33,061 bases of DNA from Candidatus Berkelbacteria bacterium Licking1014_7 (GCA_007376535.1 VMGK01000018.1:1-33061); one strand, 5' to 3'; counted from the first letter of the stretch, positions 5,648 through 14,364 are shown. Translations and numbers: made by a program. Notes: generated by a model from the sequence alone, not told the origin.

Positions 5648-6481
5648 ATGAAATTCAAAATAGCTGTGGTTCAATTTGAGATTAATCAATATCAGCCAGA
5701 AAAAAATCTGAAAAAAGCAAAGGACTTTGTCAAAAAAGCTGCATTTTCAAAAGCCCAGATTATTGTTTTTCCGGAAGATTTTTTGAGTGGCGGCGTAAAT
5801 GATGATGAAATTATTCAATTTGCAGATAGTAAAGGAAAGTACAGAAAAATATTTCAAAACCTCGCCAAAAAATATAAAATAGATATTGTGGCGGGTTCTA
5901 TTATTGAAAAAAATAGAATCGGAAATTTTAATGTTTGTTATTATATTGATTCAACTGGAAAAATTAAAGGAAAATACAAAAAAATCAATTTGTGGCTAAC
6001 CGAAAGAAAAATGATTGTTTCGGGCAATGAAGTTTGTGTATTTAACACAAAATACGGAAAAGTCGGATTAATTATCTGTTGGGATTTAATTTTTCCAGAG
6101 ATATTTAGGAGAATGGTTAAGAAAGGAGCAAATATTATTTTTTGCCCAAGTTTGTGGTATAGGGGAAAAGCTTTTAAGCATTGCAAAAATTATAATCCCA
6201 AAACTCAAATTAATCGCGTCAATTCGTTATGCAAAATTAGAGCTAATAGAAATAATATTATTTTTGTTTATATAAATGCTGTTGGCAAACTTAGGACTTC
6301 TATCGGTAATAATTTTGATGAAGCGATTGGGCAGTCCCAAATAACTATTCCGGGGAGGATTGTTTTGCAAAAGTTGAATAATAAAGAAGAAATGTTTATT
6401 CAAGAAGTTGATACAGCTATTTTGAAAGATGCTGAAAGAGCATATAAAATTAGAGATGATTTGAGAAATAGAATTCTATGA
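5648..6481 (+). CDS. Carbon-nitrogen hydrolase (nitrilase superfamily)
   Basis: A 277-aa amidohydrolase of the nitrilase fold. The catalytic triad is visible: E43 in IIVFPEDFLSGG, K112 in KYKKINLW, and C144 in LIICWDLIFPE. Members cleave amide or nitrile bonds; the substrate cannot be told, and simple amidase or NAD/glutamine-type roles remain possible. Length is normal for a stand-alone domain. It is the first gene of a four-gene operon and overlaps the next start by 4 bp (ATGA). No SD is visible before the ATG. Confidence 0.9.
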   Translation: MKFKIAVVQFEINQYQPEKNLKKAKDFVKKAAFSKAQIIVFPEDFLSGGVNDDEIIQFADSKGKYRKIFQNLAKKYKIDIVAGSIIEKNRIGNFNVCYYIDSTGKIKGKYKKINLWLTERKMIVSGNEVCVFNTKYGKVGLIICWDLIFPEIFRRMVKKGANIIFCPSLWYRGKAFKHCKNYNPKTQINRVNSLCKIRANRNNIIFVYINAVGKLRTSIGNNFDEAIGQSQITIPGRIVLQKLNNKEEMFIQEVDTAILKDAERAYKIRDDLRNRIL

Positions 6482-7059
6482 AAATTTTAATGGTTGCCGA
6501 TTTGCACGGGCAGAAATGGATTTTGCAAAAATTGCAAAAGCATCTTGAAAAAAATAAATATGATGCGGTTTTTTCACTCGGCGATCTTTGCAATTCACAC
6601 GACCCCTATGCCTTAGTATATACTAAGGATTTTATTGATTTGATAAAGCGGAAAAATCACACTCCCCTATTTTTGATCCACGGAAACCAGGAGTCAGGGG
6701 AAGTCAAAACGCTTTTTGAAAAAGAAAATGTTTCAGTGCATTTGAGAGAACGCGCGTTGGGAAAATATCAAGTGGTGGGCGTGGGTTTTGGCGAGGAATT
6801 TCCCGCTGATCCGCAGTTTGCCGCCGGTAAAATTTTATTGACCCACGAACCGCCGCGATTTGCAGCGATTAAACAAATGCGTCGAGTCACGAATTTAGCC
6901 GGCGCGCCACTCGTCCATCTTTCAGGTCATCTTCATTACATTCAGCGTGCCGAAAAAATCGGCAAAACTTTATTTGTTCAATGCCCGACCGCCCAAAATT
7001 CGCTGATAACTGTTTTGCATTTACCGGGCAAAAAAATTGAGTTTGAAAAATTATTATGA
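6478..7059 (+). CDS. Calcineurin-like metallophosphoesterase
   Basis: A 193-aa metallophosphoesterase with the five metal-binding blocks in order: ADLHG (N-terminus), LGDLCNSHD, IHGNQES, LLTHEPPR and LSGHLHYIQ. The fold uses a dinuclear metal centre to cleave phosphomonoesters or diesters. It is a compact, stand-alone YfcE/Icc-type enzyme; the substrate is unknown. A perfect 18-bp palindrome, CCTTAGTATATACTAAGG (6611-6628), lies inside the gene, in frame, encoding part of ALVYTKDF. Translation is probably coupled to the upstream amidohydrolase. Confidence 0.9.
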   Translation: MKILMVADLHGQKWILQKLQKHLEKNKYDAVFSLGDLCNSHDPYALVYTKDFIDLIKRKNHTPLFLIHGNQESGEVKTLFEKENVSVHLRERALGKYQVVGVGFGEEFPADPQFAAGKILLTHEPPRFAAIKQMRRVTNLAGAPLVHLSGHLHYIQRAEKIGKTLFVQCPTAQNSLITVLHLPGKKIEFEKLL

Positions 7060-7076
7060 AATAATTAAAATGTTTT

Positions 7077-7814
7077 ATGGAAAATTATCACGAATCCAAA
7101 CCAGAGTTGGATATTGTAAAATCCATCAAAAACGATTTGAAAAAATTGGCAGATCCGAAAAAAGCCCAAAAATTGCAAAGATTTTTCAAAACAGAAAAGG
7201 GCGGCTATGGCGAAGGCGATAAATTTATTGGCGTTACAGTGCCAGATCAAAGAAAAGTCGCTCAAAAATATTGGAAGGCGGCTAATTTACTGGAAGCGGA
7301 AAAATTACTTCGCTCCCCTATTCATAGCCACCGCAACACAGCGTTGTTCATTTTAATAAAAAGATTTCAGAAATTTAGCGAGGAGCAAAAAAAGATAGTT
7401 GAACTTTATCTGAAAAATTTAAAATTTATCAATAATTGGGATTTGGTGGACTTGTCCGCGCCCCATATTTTGGGCGCTCATTTTTTTGACAAAGATCGCG
7501 CGACAATATTTCAATTAGCAAATAGTAAAAATTTATGGGCTCAAAGAATCGCCATAATGGCGACTTTTCATTTTGTGAGACGAAACGATTTTTCAGATAC
7601 TTTTAAACTTGCCAAAAAGTTTTTGACTCACAAGCACGATTTGATTCACAAGGCAATTGGCTGGATGCTTAGAGAAATTGGCAGTCGCGATCGGGCGATT
7701 GCGATTGAGTTTTTGGAAAAGCATTATCGCATTATGCCCCGTACTATGCTTCGCTACGCGATTGAAAAATTTCCGAAAAACGAAAGAAAAAAATATTTGG
7801 AGAAAAAATTATGA
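7077..7814 (+). CDS. DNA alkylation repair protein (AlkD-like HEAT repeat)
   Basis: A 245-aa all-alpha protein matching the AlkD-like DNA alkylation repair family: GEGDKFIGVTVPDQRKVAQKYW near the N-terminus, NNWDLVDLSAPHILG in the middle, LWAQRIAIMATFHFVRRNDF, and HKAIGWMLREIGSRD towards the end. AlkD-type glycosylases remove bulky cationic alkyl bases such as 3-methyl- and 7-methylpurines. The W and D of NNWDLVD and the R of GWMLREIG correspond to conserved family positions. The gene overlaps the next by 4 bp. Confidence 0.92.
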   Translation: MENYHESKPELDIVKSIKNDLKKLADPKKAQKLQRFFKTEKGGYGEGDKFIGVTVPDQRKVAQKYWKAANLLEAEKLLRSPIHSHRNTALFILIKRFQKFSEEQKKIVELYLKNLKFINNWDLVDLSAPHILGAHFFDKDRATIFQLANSKNLWAQRIAIMATFHFVRRNDFSDTFKLAKKFLTHKHDLIHKAIGWMLREIGSRDRAIAIEFLEKHYRIMPRTMLRYAIEKFPKNERKKYLEKKL

Positions 7815-8215
7815 AAATTACTCTGTGCGGGTCAATGAGTTGCGCCAAAAAGATGATGGCAGTTAAAGAAAGATTGGAGAAAGCTGGACATAAAATTTTT
7901 GCCCCGGAAAATATTTTGGAATACGTCAAAGGAGAAATTGAAATTGAGAACAAACGGGAGAAAATTATGCTAGACGCCATTCGGACATATTACGAAAAAA
8001 TTAAAAAATCCGACGCGATTTTGGTAGTCAACTTTACTAAAAATAAAATCAAAAATTATATTGGCGGAAATTCCTTGATTGAAATGGCTTTCGCTCATGT
8101 TTTGCGCAAGAAAATTTATCTGTTTAACCCGATACCAAGAATGTCCTACACTGACGAAATTGAGGCAATGAAGCCGATAGTAGTCGGGAGAAGTTTAAAA
8201 AAATTTATTATTTGA
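7811..8215 (+). CDS. Nucleoside 2-deoxyribosyltransferase-like protein
   Basis: A 134-aa Rossmann-like protein that begins with ITLCGSMSCAKKM, has KKSDAILVVNF in the middle, and GGNSLIEMAFAHVLRKKIYLFNPIP towards the end. This layout (GS near the start, a D in the second block, and GxxxEM with the potential catalytic Glu) is that of the nucleoside deoxyribosyltransferase-like group. Small versions are common in CPR genomes. A salvage or nucleotide-cleaning role is plausible but unproven. It is the last gene of the 5648-8215 operon, overlapping the AlkD-like gene by 4 bp. Confidence 0.75.
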   Translation: MKITLCGSMSCAKKMMAVKERLEKAGHKIFAPENILEYVKGEIEIENKREKIMLDAIRTYYEKIKKSDAILVVNFTKNKIKNYIGGNSLIEMAFAHVLRKKIYLFNPIPRMSYTDEIEAMKPIVVGRSLKKFII

Positions 8216-8220
8216 AAAAG

Positions 8221-8245
8221 CGCTGGACAATTTTGCCAGCGCCCT
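8221..8245 (+). terminator. Hairpin after the 5648-8215 operon
   Basis: GCGCTGG pairs with CCAGCGC just after the stop codon. No U-run follows, so termination is only possible. The rest of the gap to 8340 is AT-rich and holds a TATAGTATATATTAA motif (8257-8271). Confidence 0.4.
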
Positions 8246-8339
8246 AGGTCTCAATGTATAGTATATATTAAGTGTTGTTAATATTATTTTGGGTTGGTAT
8301 TTATTTCGTTTTAGTTCCCAATGATGTCCGACAGCATAT

Positions 8340-8366
8340 CAAAAAAGCCGTTTCCCCAGAACGGCT
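8340..8366 (-). terminator. Intrinsic terminator of the 8398-10180 gene pair
   Basis: On the minus strand AGCCGTT and AACGGCT form a 7-bp stem with a short loop, followed by six U. It lies about 30 bp after the stop codon of the gene that ends at 8398. Confidence 0.85.
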
Positions 8367-8397
8367 GTAGAATGTGATAATTGACTGTCCAGAAAGA

Positions 8398-9327
8398 TTA
8401 AGCGTCGCTTTCCAAAAATGTTTTTGCTCTTCGCCACAGTTCAGCCAAGCCAGCCAGCAAAATCAATTGATAGGCAGGCGAGTCCATATAGTGAGTAGTC
8501 CACCCATATCCCCAATTCGACGCTATATCACTTTGTTGAACAGGGTAGATGAGACACTCGTTAGAGATTTGCATTACAAACCAGCCATTTCTTTCAATTG
8601 TTATTTTGAAGTCGTTTTCATAGGGCGGTGAAATAAACATTTTCCGCCACGCTTGAAGCATTGCTTGGCGCGCGGCTTCTCCGTCTTCGGGGCTCGCTTT
8701 TACTCTAAGCCAGCCAACAAAATCAGCGCTAAAATGACCTTCCATCGGAAATGACTGCCCACTGATCATGCCAGTACGAAGAGTGATAAGTTGGGGTGTA
8801 AATGGACGCCCTGAATCCAGCAATTTGCGTCCCTGGTAAGCCAAGTTTACTGTCAGTGAAATGGGGCAAGATTCTGCTAATTGCAAAAAAACACATAAAC
8901 TGGCGCAAGTTCTATTCACTGCGTCCCATTCATGCTTAGTGGTTTTTCCTCTACCAAAGCAACGGGTACATTGGTTGCCCCATTCATCTTTTCCGTTCCC
9001 ATCACATTTGTTGCAAACACCAGTTTCTATTTCTATTGCCGGAAACGGAATATCATATCGAAGAAAATCGCTCTCTTCTCCCCGAAAAACAAAACTATTC
9101 CCCCAGCCAAATCGCGCCGGATAATCAAGATTGAACATTCCGATACCAAACGATTTTGACAGCATATCAGCGTGTAGAACTATCTCCCCCAATTTAGTAT
9201 GATAAATTACATCTTTATGCGTTCGTAAAGTCAACCCAACAGGATCTTCGCAAAATCCTAATCCATACCAGCAAGGTAATCTATGCGCTTCAATGTCTTC
9301 CGCTTGCCATCTTTTGTCTTTTTCCAT
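8398..9327 (-). CDS. Orphan protein with DnaJ-type zinc motif
   Basis: A 309-aa protein I do not recognise. Its one clear feature is at residues 104-128: CNKCDGNGK then CTRCFGRGK, a CxxCxGxGK pair like the zinc centre of DnaJ, enough for one four-cysteine zinc site. There are no membrane segments or signal peptide. A strong AGGAGG lies before the ATG, unlike most genes in this window, and the composition looks less AT-rich. It is 22 bp downstream of another orphan gene (9350-10180), with a shared promoter upstream and a terminator downstream, so the two probably work together. A viral or plasmid origin is possible. Confidence 0.8.
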   Translation of the reverse strand: MEKDKRWQAEDIEAHRLPCWYGLGFCEDPVGLTLRTHKDVIYHTKLGEIVLHADMLSKSFGIGMFNLDYPARFGWGNSFVFRGEESDFLRYDIPFPAIEIETGVCNKCDGNGKDEWGNQCTRCFGRGKTTKHEWDAVNRTCASLCVFLQLAESCPISLTVNLAYQGRKLLDSGRPFTPQLITLRTGMISGQSFPMEGHFSADFVGWLRVKASPEDGEAARQAMLQAWRKMFISPPYENDFKITIERNGWFVMQISNECLIYPVQQSDIASNWGYGWTTHYMDSPAYQLILLAGLAELWRRAKTFLESDA

Positions 9328-9349
9328 TTTTTGCCTCCTGTCCCTTCAG

Positions 9350-10180
9350 TCATATTTCTTCGCAATTATCAACTCTTACATCAAGGATACAATTCGGATC
9401 GAGCGATTTTTTCGCCTCTGAAATTGCTAATTCACGAGTAAAAGTATCGATTGTTTTACTTTGCATTTCTCCGTTTTTCGTAAAGACCAAAACCGTATAT
9501 CGGCGTTTTGGAATCGCCACAAAAGGTCTTGGCTCAGTAGACCAATATGGTTCTGGTTCTACCCTTTGACACTTTTCAGGATAAAATTGGTTAGCCGCTT
9601 CCCTTGCTTCTTCCCAATCCCGAGCATAGACATATCCGCAGGTATGGAAATCAGAATCTTTTACTCCCCACAATCTAAAAGGTTTTGATTCCCGGCTTCT
9701 TGTGAGGGTGAGCCATTTTTCGTTTTGATCGGTTTCTTCTATTCCAGTATCAGGATGGTTTTCCCAAATAGATGCTATTTGATAAATTTCGTCAAGCATA
9801 GTCAAAAGCAAAAAACACAAGCTATACGTTTGGCTGGGGCTGTCAACATTATGACCACACATGCTATTGCCCCTATAATCTGGATCTATACCGCAAGCAT
9901 TTCCCGGGACTGAAATGTGAAATCCAGTTCGTCTGAAAAGGAGAGTAATTTCATCAATGTTAAATTGTCCAGAGTTTAAAATTTGCTGAAAACGCTCCGT
10001 AATTCTATCCAGCAGTATGGGGCATTGAAAAACTTTTGGCATAATATCGTCTTTAAATCCGGGTGGGTATTTCCAGAAAACATTGTATGCGCCTATGGTT
10101 CTACCAGATACATATTGCCATTTAGGTAATACTTCCCAGAAGTCGTGGGCAGTCGGCGCCAAAGCATTAGATGAACTCAT
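9350..10180 (-). CDS. Orphan protein, first gene of two-gene unit
   Basis: A 276-aa protein of unknown function with no recognisable domain. A Cys/His/Asp-containing segment, GNACGIDPDYRGNSMCGHN, lies at about residues 93-111 and could bind metal. The C-terminal ~60 residues (from RRYTVLVFTKNGE) look like a small alpha/beta domain. The start has an AAGGAGGAG SD at good spacing. It is followed at 22 bp by the zinc-motif orphan. A -35/-10 pair is found 46-74 bp upstream. Confidence is high that it is a gene and nil as to function. Confidence 0.8.
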   Translation of the reverse strand: MSSSNALAPTAHDFWEVLPKWQYVSGRTIGAYNVFWKYPPGFKDDIMPKVFQCPILLDRITERFQQILNSGQFNIDEITLLFRRTGFHISVPGNACGIDPDYRGNSMCGHNVDSPSQTYSLCFLLLTMLDEIYQIASIWENHPDTGIEETDQNEKWLTLTRSRESKPFRLWGVKDSDFHTCGYVYARDWEEAREAANQFYPEKCQRVEPEPYWSTEPRPFVAIPKRRYTVLVFTKNGEMQSKTIDTFTRELAISEAKKSLDPNCILDVRVDNCEEI

Positions 10181-10225
10181 CCCTTCTCCTCCTTCCGATT
10201 GTCAAGGTAATGATGCTTTAGATGA

Positions 10226-10254
10226 AACATAGAATAATGATAGTAATAAGTCAA
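10226..10254 (-). promoter_or_regulatory. Sigma70-type promoter of the orphan pair
   Basis: TTGACT and TATGTT on the minus strand, 17 bp apart, about 45 bp upstream of the start of the 9350-10180 gene. The rest of the gap 10255-10475 is AT-rich filler plus a GC-rich hairpin at about 10351-10392 (CCCCG against CGGGG). Confidence 0.6.
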
Positions 10255-10475
10255 GACTAATACACGACTGAGGCAAAAATAAATCTATCTCAAATCTAAA
10301 ATGTCAAAAATCTATATTTTATATTCTTTTTAATGTTTTGAGATTTAAGTTGCCTGCCCCGTATAATTGCGCAGCAATTTGTTCGGGGTGATAGTGTTAT
10401 TTCAGGAGCGTGTTTTGGCGGACGGCGCAGCTTAGTTTATCTTGCGAGACAAGTTTTGCGTCTCATACTTTTTTG

Positions 10476-12920
10476 TCACCCGCATTTTGTCAGCTTGCAA
10501 CCCGGGCATTTGACGCAACCTTCTTCGTAAATCAAGATATCCCCGCACTCAGGGCAGAGATTGGTTGATTTGATCGACGATTTTTCAAATAAATTTTTGA
10601 TTTTTGATTTTTGATTTTTGATTTGCTTAAACACTAAGCCCAATTCTTTTTGACGCGCCAAATATCGTTCCAATGCTTTTCCCAGTGCGTCTGGCGGCGA
10701 TAAAATTAACTCGCCATTTTGCCAAACCGGGTTTGATCCGCGAATGCCTTTTAATTGTTCAATGATAATGTCAACTGGGATGCGACTGCGAAGCGCGATA
10801 GAAATCAGCCGCGCGATTGCCTCCACCAATGCGCCCGCGTCTCCGCCTGACTTGCCGATCTGGGCAAAAACCTCAAACAAGCCCTCTTTATCTTCATTAA
10901 TAGTGATAAATAAATTGCCCATACCAGTGGCAATTTTTTCAGTCGATCCCTGCACGACATCCGGTCTTTCTCTTGGTTCAACTTTGGGCGCAACCAGCGT
11001 TTCAGTCGGTTTTTGATCACTGCCTACCGTCAGAACTTGCGTATCGCGCGAGCCGTCGCGATAAATCGTAATTCCTTTGCAGCCCATTCGGTAAGACGAA
11101 AGATACGCTTCTTTAACATCTTCCACTGTGGCGGAATGGGGAAAATTAACTGTCTTGGAAATCGCATTGTCTGTGTGTTTTTGAAATGCGGCTTGAATTT
11201 TAATATGATCTGTTGGTTTTAAGTCATGCGCCACGACAAAAATGTTTTTAATATCTGCGGGAATTTTATCCGAATGTGCCACCGAGCCAGTTTTTGCAAT
11301 TTCATCCATTAATTCTTGACTGTCTAATCCCCTTTCTTTTATAATGTGTTCAAAATTTTTATCCACGACTAAAAGTTCGATTTTGGCGCCACTTTTGTCC
11401 CAAATGGATTTCCGTTTGTGCACTAAGGCAAAAATTGGTTCAATGCCTGACGAGCAGTCAGCAATCACTGAAATTGTGCCAGTCGGCGCAATCGTGGTGC
11501 GCGCCAAATTTCTCAACGCCGGGTCTCCCCTTTTGAAATCGTCTGATTTTTCAAAAAGCGGATAAGCGCCCCGGGTCTTGGCTAAATTCTGCGACGCGGC
11601 GCGCGCTTCGGTGTTGATAAATTCCATCACCTTTTCACCCATTTCCACGCCTGGCTGGCTGTTGTAATTGATACCAAGTTTTATTAGCATATCAGCAAAT
11701 CCCATTACCCCCAGTCCGATTCTTCTTAGACCTTTGGTTTTTTGTTCAATTTCAGGCACGATAAAAATATTCATATCAATCACATTATCCAAAAAATGCG
11801 TGGCAGTATATATCACTTCCCGAAGTTGATTCCAAGCCATTCCGCCTTCTTTGGCAAATTTTGATAAATTAATTGAGCCCAAAACGCAGGATTCGTATGG
11901 TAAAAGCGGCTGTTCGCCGCACGGATTTGTGGCCTCGACTAATCCCAACTCTTTGACTGGATTTGAGGTCGAATTATTTACCCGATCAATAAAAATCATG
12001 CCCGGGTCGCCGTTTCTCCAGGCATTTTCGCATATTTTGTTAAAAATCTCGCGCGCGTTTCTACTTTCAACAATCTTGCCAGTTCGCGGATTTATCAGAT
12101 CGTAGTCACTCCCCTCTTCTACCGCTTTCATAAAATCGTCAGTGGCTGAAACAGAAATGTTAAAGTTGGTGATGGCGGTCATATTTGATTTGGCGTTGAT
12201 AAAATTTTCAATGTCCGGGTGGTCGCATCTTAGCATTCCCATATTAGCGCCCATACGGATTCCGCCTTGCGAAATTTCACCAATGGCGGCATTGTAGACG
12301 CGCATAAAAGAGACCGGTCCGCCCGCGTTGTTGCCAGTGGTAGAAATTTGGTCGTTTTGGGGTCGCAGTCGGGAGAAACTATAGCCGCAACCACCACCGG
12401 TTTTGAAAATAAAGCAGGCGTGTTTAAGTGTGGTTATAATTGATTCAAGTGAATCCTCAATCGGGAGGACAAAACAGGCGCTCAATTGCTGCATTTCCCT
12501 GCCGGCTCCGCGCAAACAGGGTGAGTTAGGCATAAATTCTGCTTGCGCCATTAGATTGTAAAATTTTTTAGCGCTTTCAATGATTTTTGCATTTTTGTCA
12601 TAAAGTTTATCTGCTTGGCTAATGTTGGACGCCACGCGCCAATAAAGGTCTTGCGCCGTTTCAGTGGCTTTGCCGTTTGTATCTCGGATTAAATATCTTT
12701 TTTTAAGAATTACGCGCGCATTTTTGGAAAGTTCTGGCTTGACAAGGTCATTGGGCATTTCAAGGGTTTGGGCGCGCAATAAACTCTCTGGGGTCTTTTT
12801 AATTTTGTCTAAAAAATAGTCCTTTTTATGTTCGGTGTTTGTTCGCTTTTTTTCCGTGGCAAGTGAAACAATCGTAGGTTTGATAAGATCCAACCCCTTA
12901 GGTATTTTTGTCTCAGGCAT
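10476..12920 (-). CDS. nrdJ: Adenosylcobalamin-dependent ribonucleotide reductase (class II)
   Basis: An 814-aa vitamin B12-dependent RNR, which reduces ribonucleotides to deoxyribonucleotides with AdoCbl as radical source. Visible marks: QLSACFVLPIEDS, FKTGGGCGYSFSRLRP, the active-site loop NPCGEQPLLPYESCVLGSIN, TIAPTGTISVIADCSSGIEP, a TSCPD-type domain around GNLFITINEDKEGLFEVFAQ, and a Cys-rich tail CPECG...CPGCKLTKCG that can relay electrons. The start is the ATG at 12920, preceded by AAGGAGG. The motif CGAACAAACACCGAACAT lies in codons about 26-31 and matches the lexA operator at 17 of 18 positions. Its cobalamin need connects to the riboswitch unit at 4119-4838. Confidence 0.97.
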   Translation of the reverse strand: MPETKIPKGLDLIKPTIVSLATEKKRTNTEHKKDYFLDKIKKTPESLLRAQTLEMPNDLVKPELSKNARVILKKRYLIRDTNGKATETAQDLYWRVASNISQADKLYDKNAKIIESAKKFYNLMAQAEFMPNSPCLRGAGREMQQLSACFVLPIEDSLESIITTLKHACFIFKTGGGCGYSFSRLRPQNDQISTTGNNAGGPVSFMRVYNAAIGEISQGGIRMGANMGMLRCDHPDIENFINAKSNMTAITNFNISVSATDDFMKAVEEGSDYDLINPRTGKIVESRNAREIFNKICENAWRNGDPGMIFIDRVNNSTSNPVKELGLVEATNPCGEQPLLPYESCVLGSINLSKFAKEGGMAWNQLREVIYTATHFLDNVIDMNIFIVPEIEQKTKGLRRIGLGVMGFADMLIKLGINYNSQPGVEMGEKVMEFINTEARAASQNLAKTRGAYPLFEKSDDFKRGDPALRNLARTTIAPTGTISVIADCSSGIEPIFALVHKRKSIWDKSGAKIELLVVDKNFEHIIKERGLDSQELMDEIAKTGSVAHSDKIPADIKNIFVVAHDLKPTDHIKIQAAFQKHTDNAISKTVNFPHSATVEDVKEAYLSSYRMGCKGITIYRDGSRDTQVLTVGSDQKPTETLVAPKVEPRERPDVVQGSTEKIATGMGNLFITINEDKEGLFEVFAQIGKSGGDAGALVEAIARLISIALRSRIPVDIIIEQLKGIRGSNPVWQNGELILSPPDALGKALERYLARQKELGLVFKQIKNQKSKIKNLFEKSSIKSTNLCPECGDILIYEEGCVKCPGCKLTKCG
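12828..12845 (-). promoter_or_regulatory. LexA-box-like motif inside nrdJ
   Basis: CGAACAAACACCGAACAT on the minus strand (GAAC-N7-GAAC), 75-92 nt downstream of the nrdJ start. It differs at one of 18 positions from the motif just before lexA. An intragenic operator this close to the start could block elongation. Confidence 0.6.
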
Positions 12921-12983
12921 CCAGCCCTCCTTCATGGACAAAATTAAGAACGAAGATCTTAGATTTAAGATATTAAAATTCTT

Positions 12984-13010
12984 AAATCATAAATCCATAT
13001 TCTTAAATCT
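12984..13010 (+). repeat. 27-bp dispersed repeat (copy 1)
   Basis: Identical over 27 bp to 29224-29250. Both copies lie within about 10 bp of the 3' end of a minus-strand gene (ftsZ here, hisS there). Core: AATCATAAATCCATATTC. Confidence 0.9.
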
Positions 13011-13012
13011 GG

Positions 13013-14122
13013 TTATTTAAGTTTTCTTCTGATAAACGCTGGGACTTCGATTTCGTCCTCCTCTTCTTCTGGTTCAAACTCTGGCTCAAATTCAGTGGTT
13101 GGCATCGCCTCTTCTTGTTCTGCTGGTTGAATGGTTTTAAAACTTCTGGAAAATTTTCTTTCGGTCTCATATTCAAAGCCAGTGGCAATCACGGTAATTT
13201 TTATTTCTCCAGACATGGCTTCGTCAATAATCGCCCCAAAAATGATGTTGGCGTCTGGATCAGCCGCTTCTGTTATGGCTTTGGCGGCTTCATCGATTTC
13301 GTACATACTCATATCTGGTCCGCCGGTAATATTGAATAAAATTCCTTTGGCGCCGTCAATCGAAAGTTCAAGCAGTGGACTGTCGATCGCCGCGCGCGCC
13401 GCCTCAACCGCGCGATTGTCTCCCGAGCCCCTGCCGATGCCCATCAGCGCGGATCCAGCATCTTGCATTATGGTTTTTACATCAGCAAAGTCAACATTGA
13501 TGACGCCGTGCAAAGTGATAAGATCTGAAATGCCTTGCACGCCTTGTCGCAAAATATCGTCAACAATGCCAAACGCATCAAAAAGCGAGGTTTTTTTATC
13601 AATTACTTGAAGCAGGCGATCGTTGGGAATAGTAATTAATGTATCAACTTTGTCTTTGAGTTCTTCAATACCGACTTCCGCTACTTTTTTTCTGCGCGCG
13701 CCTTCAAAAGAAAATGGTTTGGTTATCACGCCCACAGTCAACGCTCCCAATTCTTTGGCAATGCCTGCCACCAATGGTCCGGCGCCTGTGCCAGTGCCAC
13801 CGCCCGCGCCATAAGTGACAAAAACCATATCCGAACCCTTTAAGGCCTCGTAGACCTCTTCTTTGTTTTCTTCGATTGCTTTTCTGCCTTTTTCAACATC
13901 GGCGCCGGCGCCGAGCCCGCGGGTGGTTTCCTTGCCGATTTGGATTTTAATTTGCGCTGGATTGTTGGCCAGATCTTGCGCGTCAGTATTGATGGTGATA
14001 AAATCTACGCCGCGAACTTTTTGCGAGATCATTCTGCCAATGGCATTGCCACCCGAGCCGCCCACGCCCACAACGCGAATAACAGCAAAGGTTTCAATTG
14101 GTGTTTCAATTTCTTTTGACAT
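13013..14122 (-). CDS. ftsZ: Cell division protein FtsZ
   Basis: The tubulin-like GTPase that forms the division ring; 369 aa. It has VVGVGGSGGNAIGRM near the N-terminus, the tubulin signature GAGGGTGTGAGP at about 105-116, and the T7-loop region NVDFADVKTIM. An acidic Glu-rich linker ends in EVPAFIRRKLK, the conserved C-terminal peptide that binds FtsA. Its promoter -10 box lies so close that the mRNA would have only a few leader bases and no SD. A LexA-box-like motif lies about 95 bp upstream. ftsA lies 1.1 kb upstream on the same strand, separated by a large structured RNA gene. Confidence 0.98.
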   Translation of the reverse strand: MSKEIETPIETFAVIRVVGVGGSGGNAIGRMISQKVRGVDFITINTDAQDLANNPAQIKIQIGKETTRGLGAGADVEKGRKAIEENKEEVYEALKGSDMVFVTYGAGGGTGTGAGPLVAGIAKELGALTVGVITKPFSFEGARRKKVAEVGIEELKDKVDTLITIPNDRLLQVIDKKTSLFDAFGIVDDILRQGVQGISDLITLHGVINVDFADVKTIMQDAGSALMGIGRGSGDNRAVEAARAAIDSPLLELSIDGAKGILFNITGGPDMSMYEIDEAAKAITEAADPDANIIFGAIIDEAMSGEIKITVIATGFEYETERKFSRSFKTIQPAEQEEAMPTTEFEPEFEPEEEEDEIEVPAFIRRKLK

Positions 14123-14131
14123 AGTAATTCA

Positions 14132-14160
14132 TTTATGCCACAGACAAAAATTTTTGTCAA
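14132..14160 (-). promoter_or_regulatory. ftsZ promoter
   Basis: TTGACA (14155-14160) and CATAAA (14132-14137), 17 bp apart, with the expected start of transcription only about 3 nt before the ATG, so the message would be nearly leaderless. The -35 box abuts the CCCCCACACATA hairpin repeat. Confidence 0.65.
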
Positions 14161-14161
14161 G

Positions 14162-14187
14162 CCCCCACACATAACTATGTGTGGGGG
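14162..14187 (-). repeat. Hairpin-promoter repeat, ftsZ copy
   Basis: A near-perfect 26-bp palindrome, CCCCCACACATA-GT-TATGTGTGGGGG, followed on the same strand by C and then TTGACA. Other copies are at 23260-23287 (before lexA) and 25585-25610 (before the AbrB-like gene), each likewise followed directly by TTGACA. Confidence 0.9.
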
Positions 14188-14216
14188 TCAATCCCCCCCC
14201 TTTTTCTAAAAAAACA

Positions 14217-14234
14217 ATGTTCGGTATTTGTTCG
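14217..14234 (-). promoter_or_regulatory. LexA-box-like motif upstream of ftsZ
   Basis: CGAACAAATACCGAACAT on the minus strand, identical to the lexA leader motif at 17 of 18 positions and in the same orientation relative to the gene. GAAC-N7-GAAC is the direct-repeat form known for alphaproteobacterial LexA. Confidence 0.65.
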
Positions 14235-14323
14235 CTACAATAATTGTGAATTATGAATGGTGAATAAATAATTTTCAATATTTGAAAAAATTTTACCAGC
14301 CTACCAGAAAGATGTTAAATATG

Positions 14324-14364
14324 AAAAAGCGCCGCGGAGCAAAAGTCGCTTCAACGCGGCGCTT
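14324..14364 (-). terminator. Terminator of the large ncRNA
   Basis: On the minus strand AGCGCCGCG (14355-14363) pairs with CGCGGCGCT (14328-14336) around an 18-nt loop, followed by a run of U. Confidence 0.85.

Noticed and set aside
10181-10475. Possible small gene between the orphan pair and nrdJ
   Set aside because: Only short frames; content is AT-rich filler, a promoter and a GC hairpin.
13131-13610. 159-aa plus-strand ORF over ftsZ and similar long plus-strand frames over ftsA (15575-16138)
   Set aside because: Antisense shadows of strongly conserved genes; no start signals or family match.
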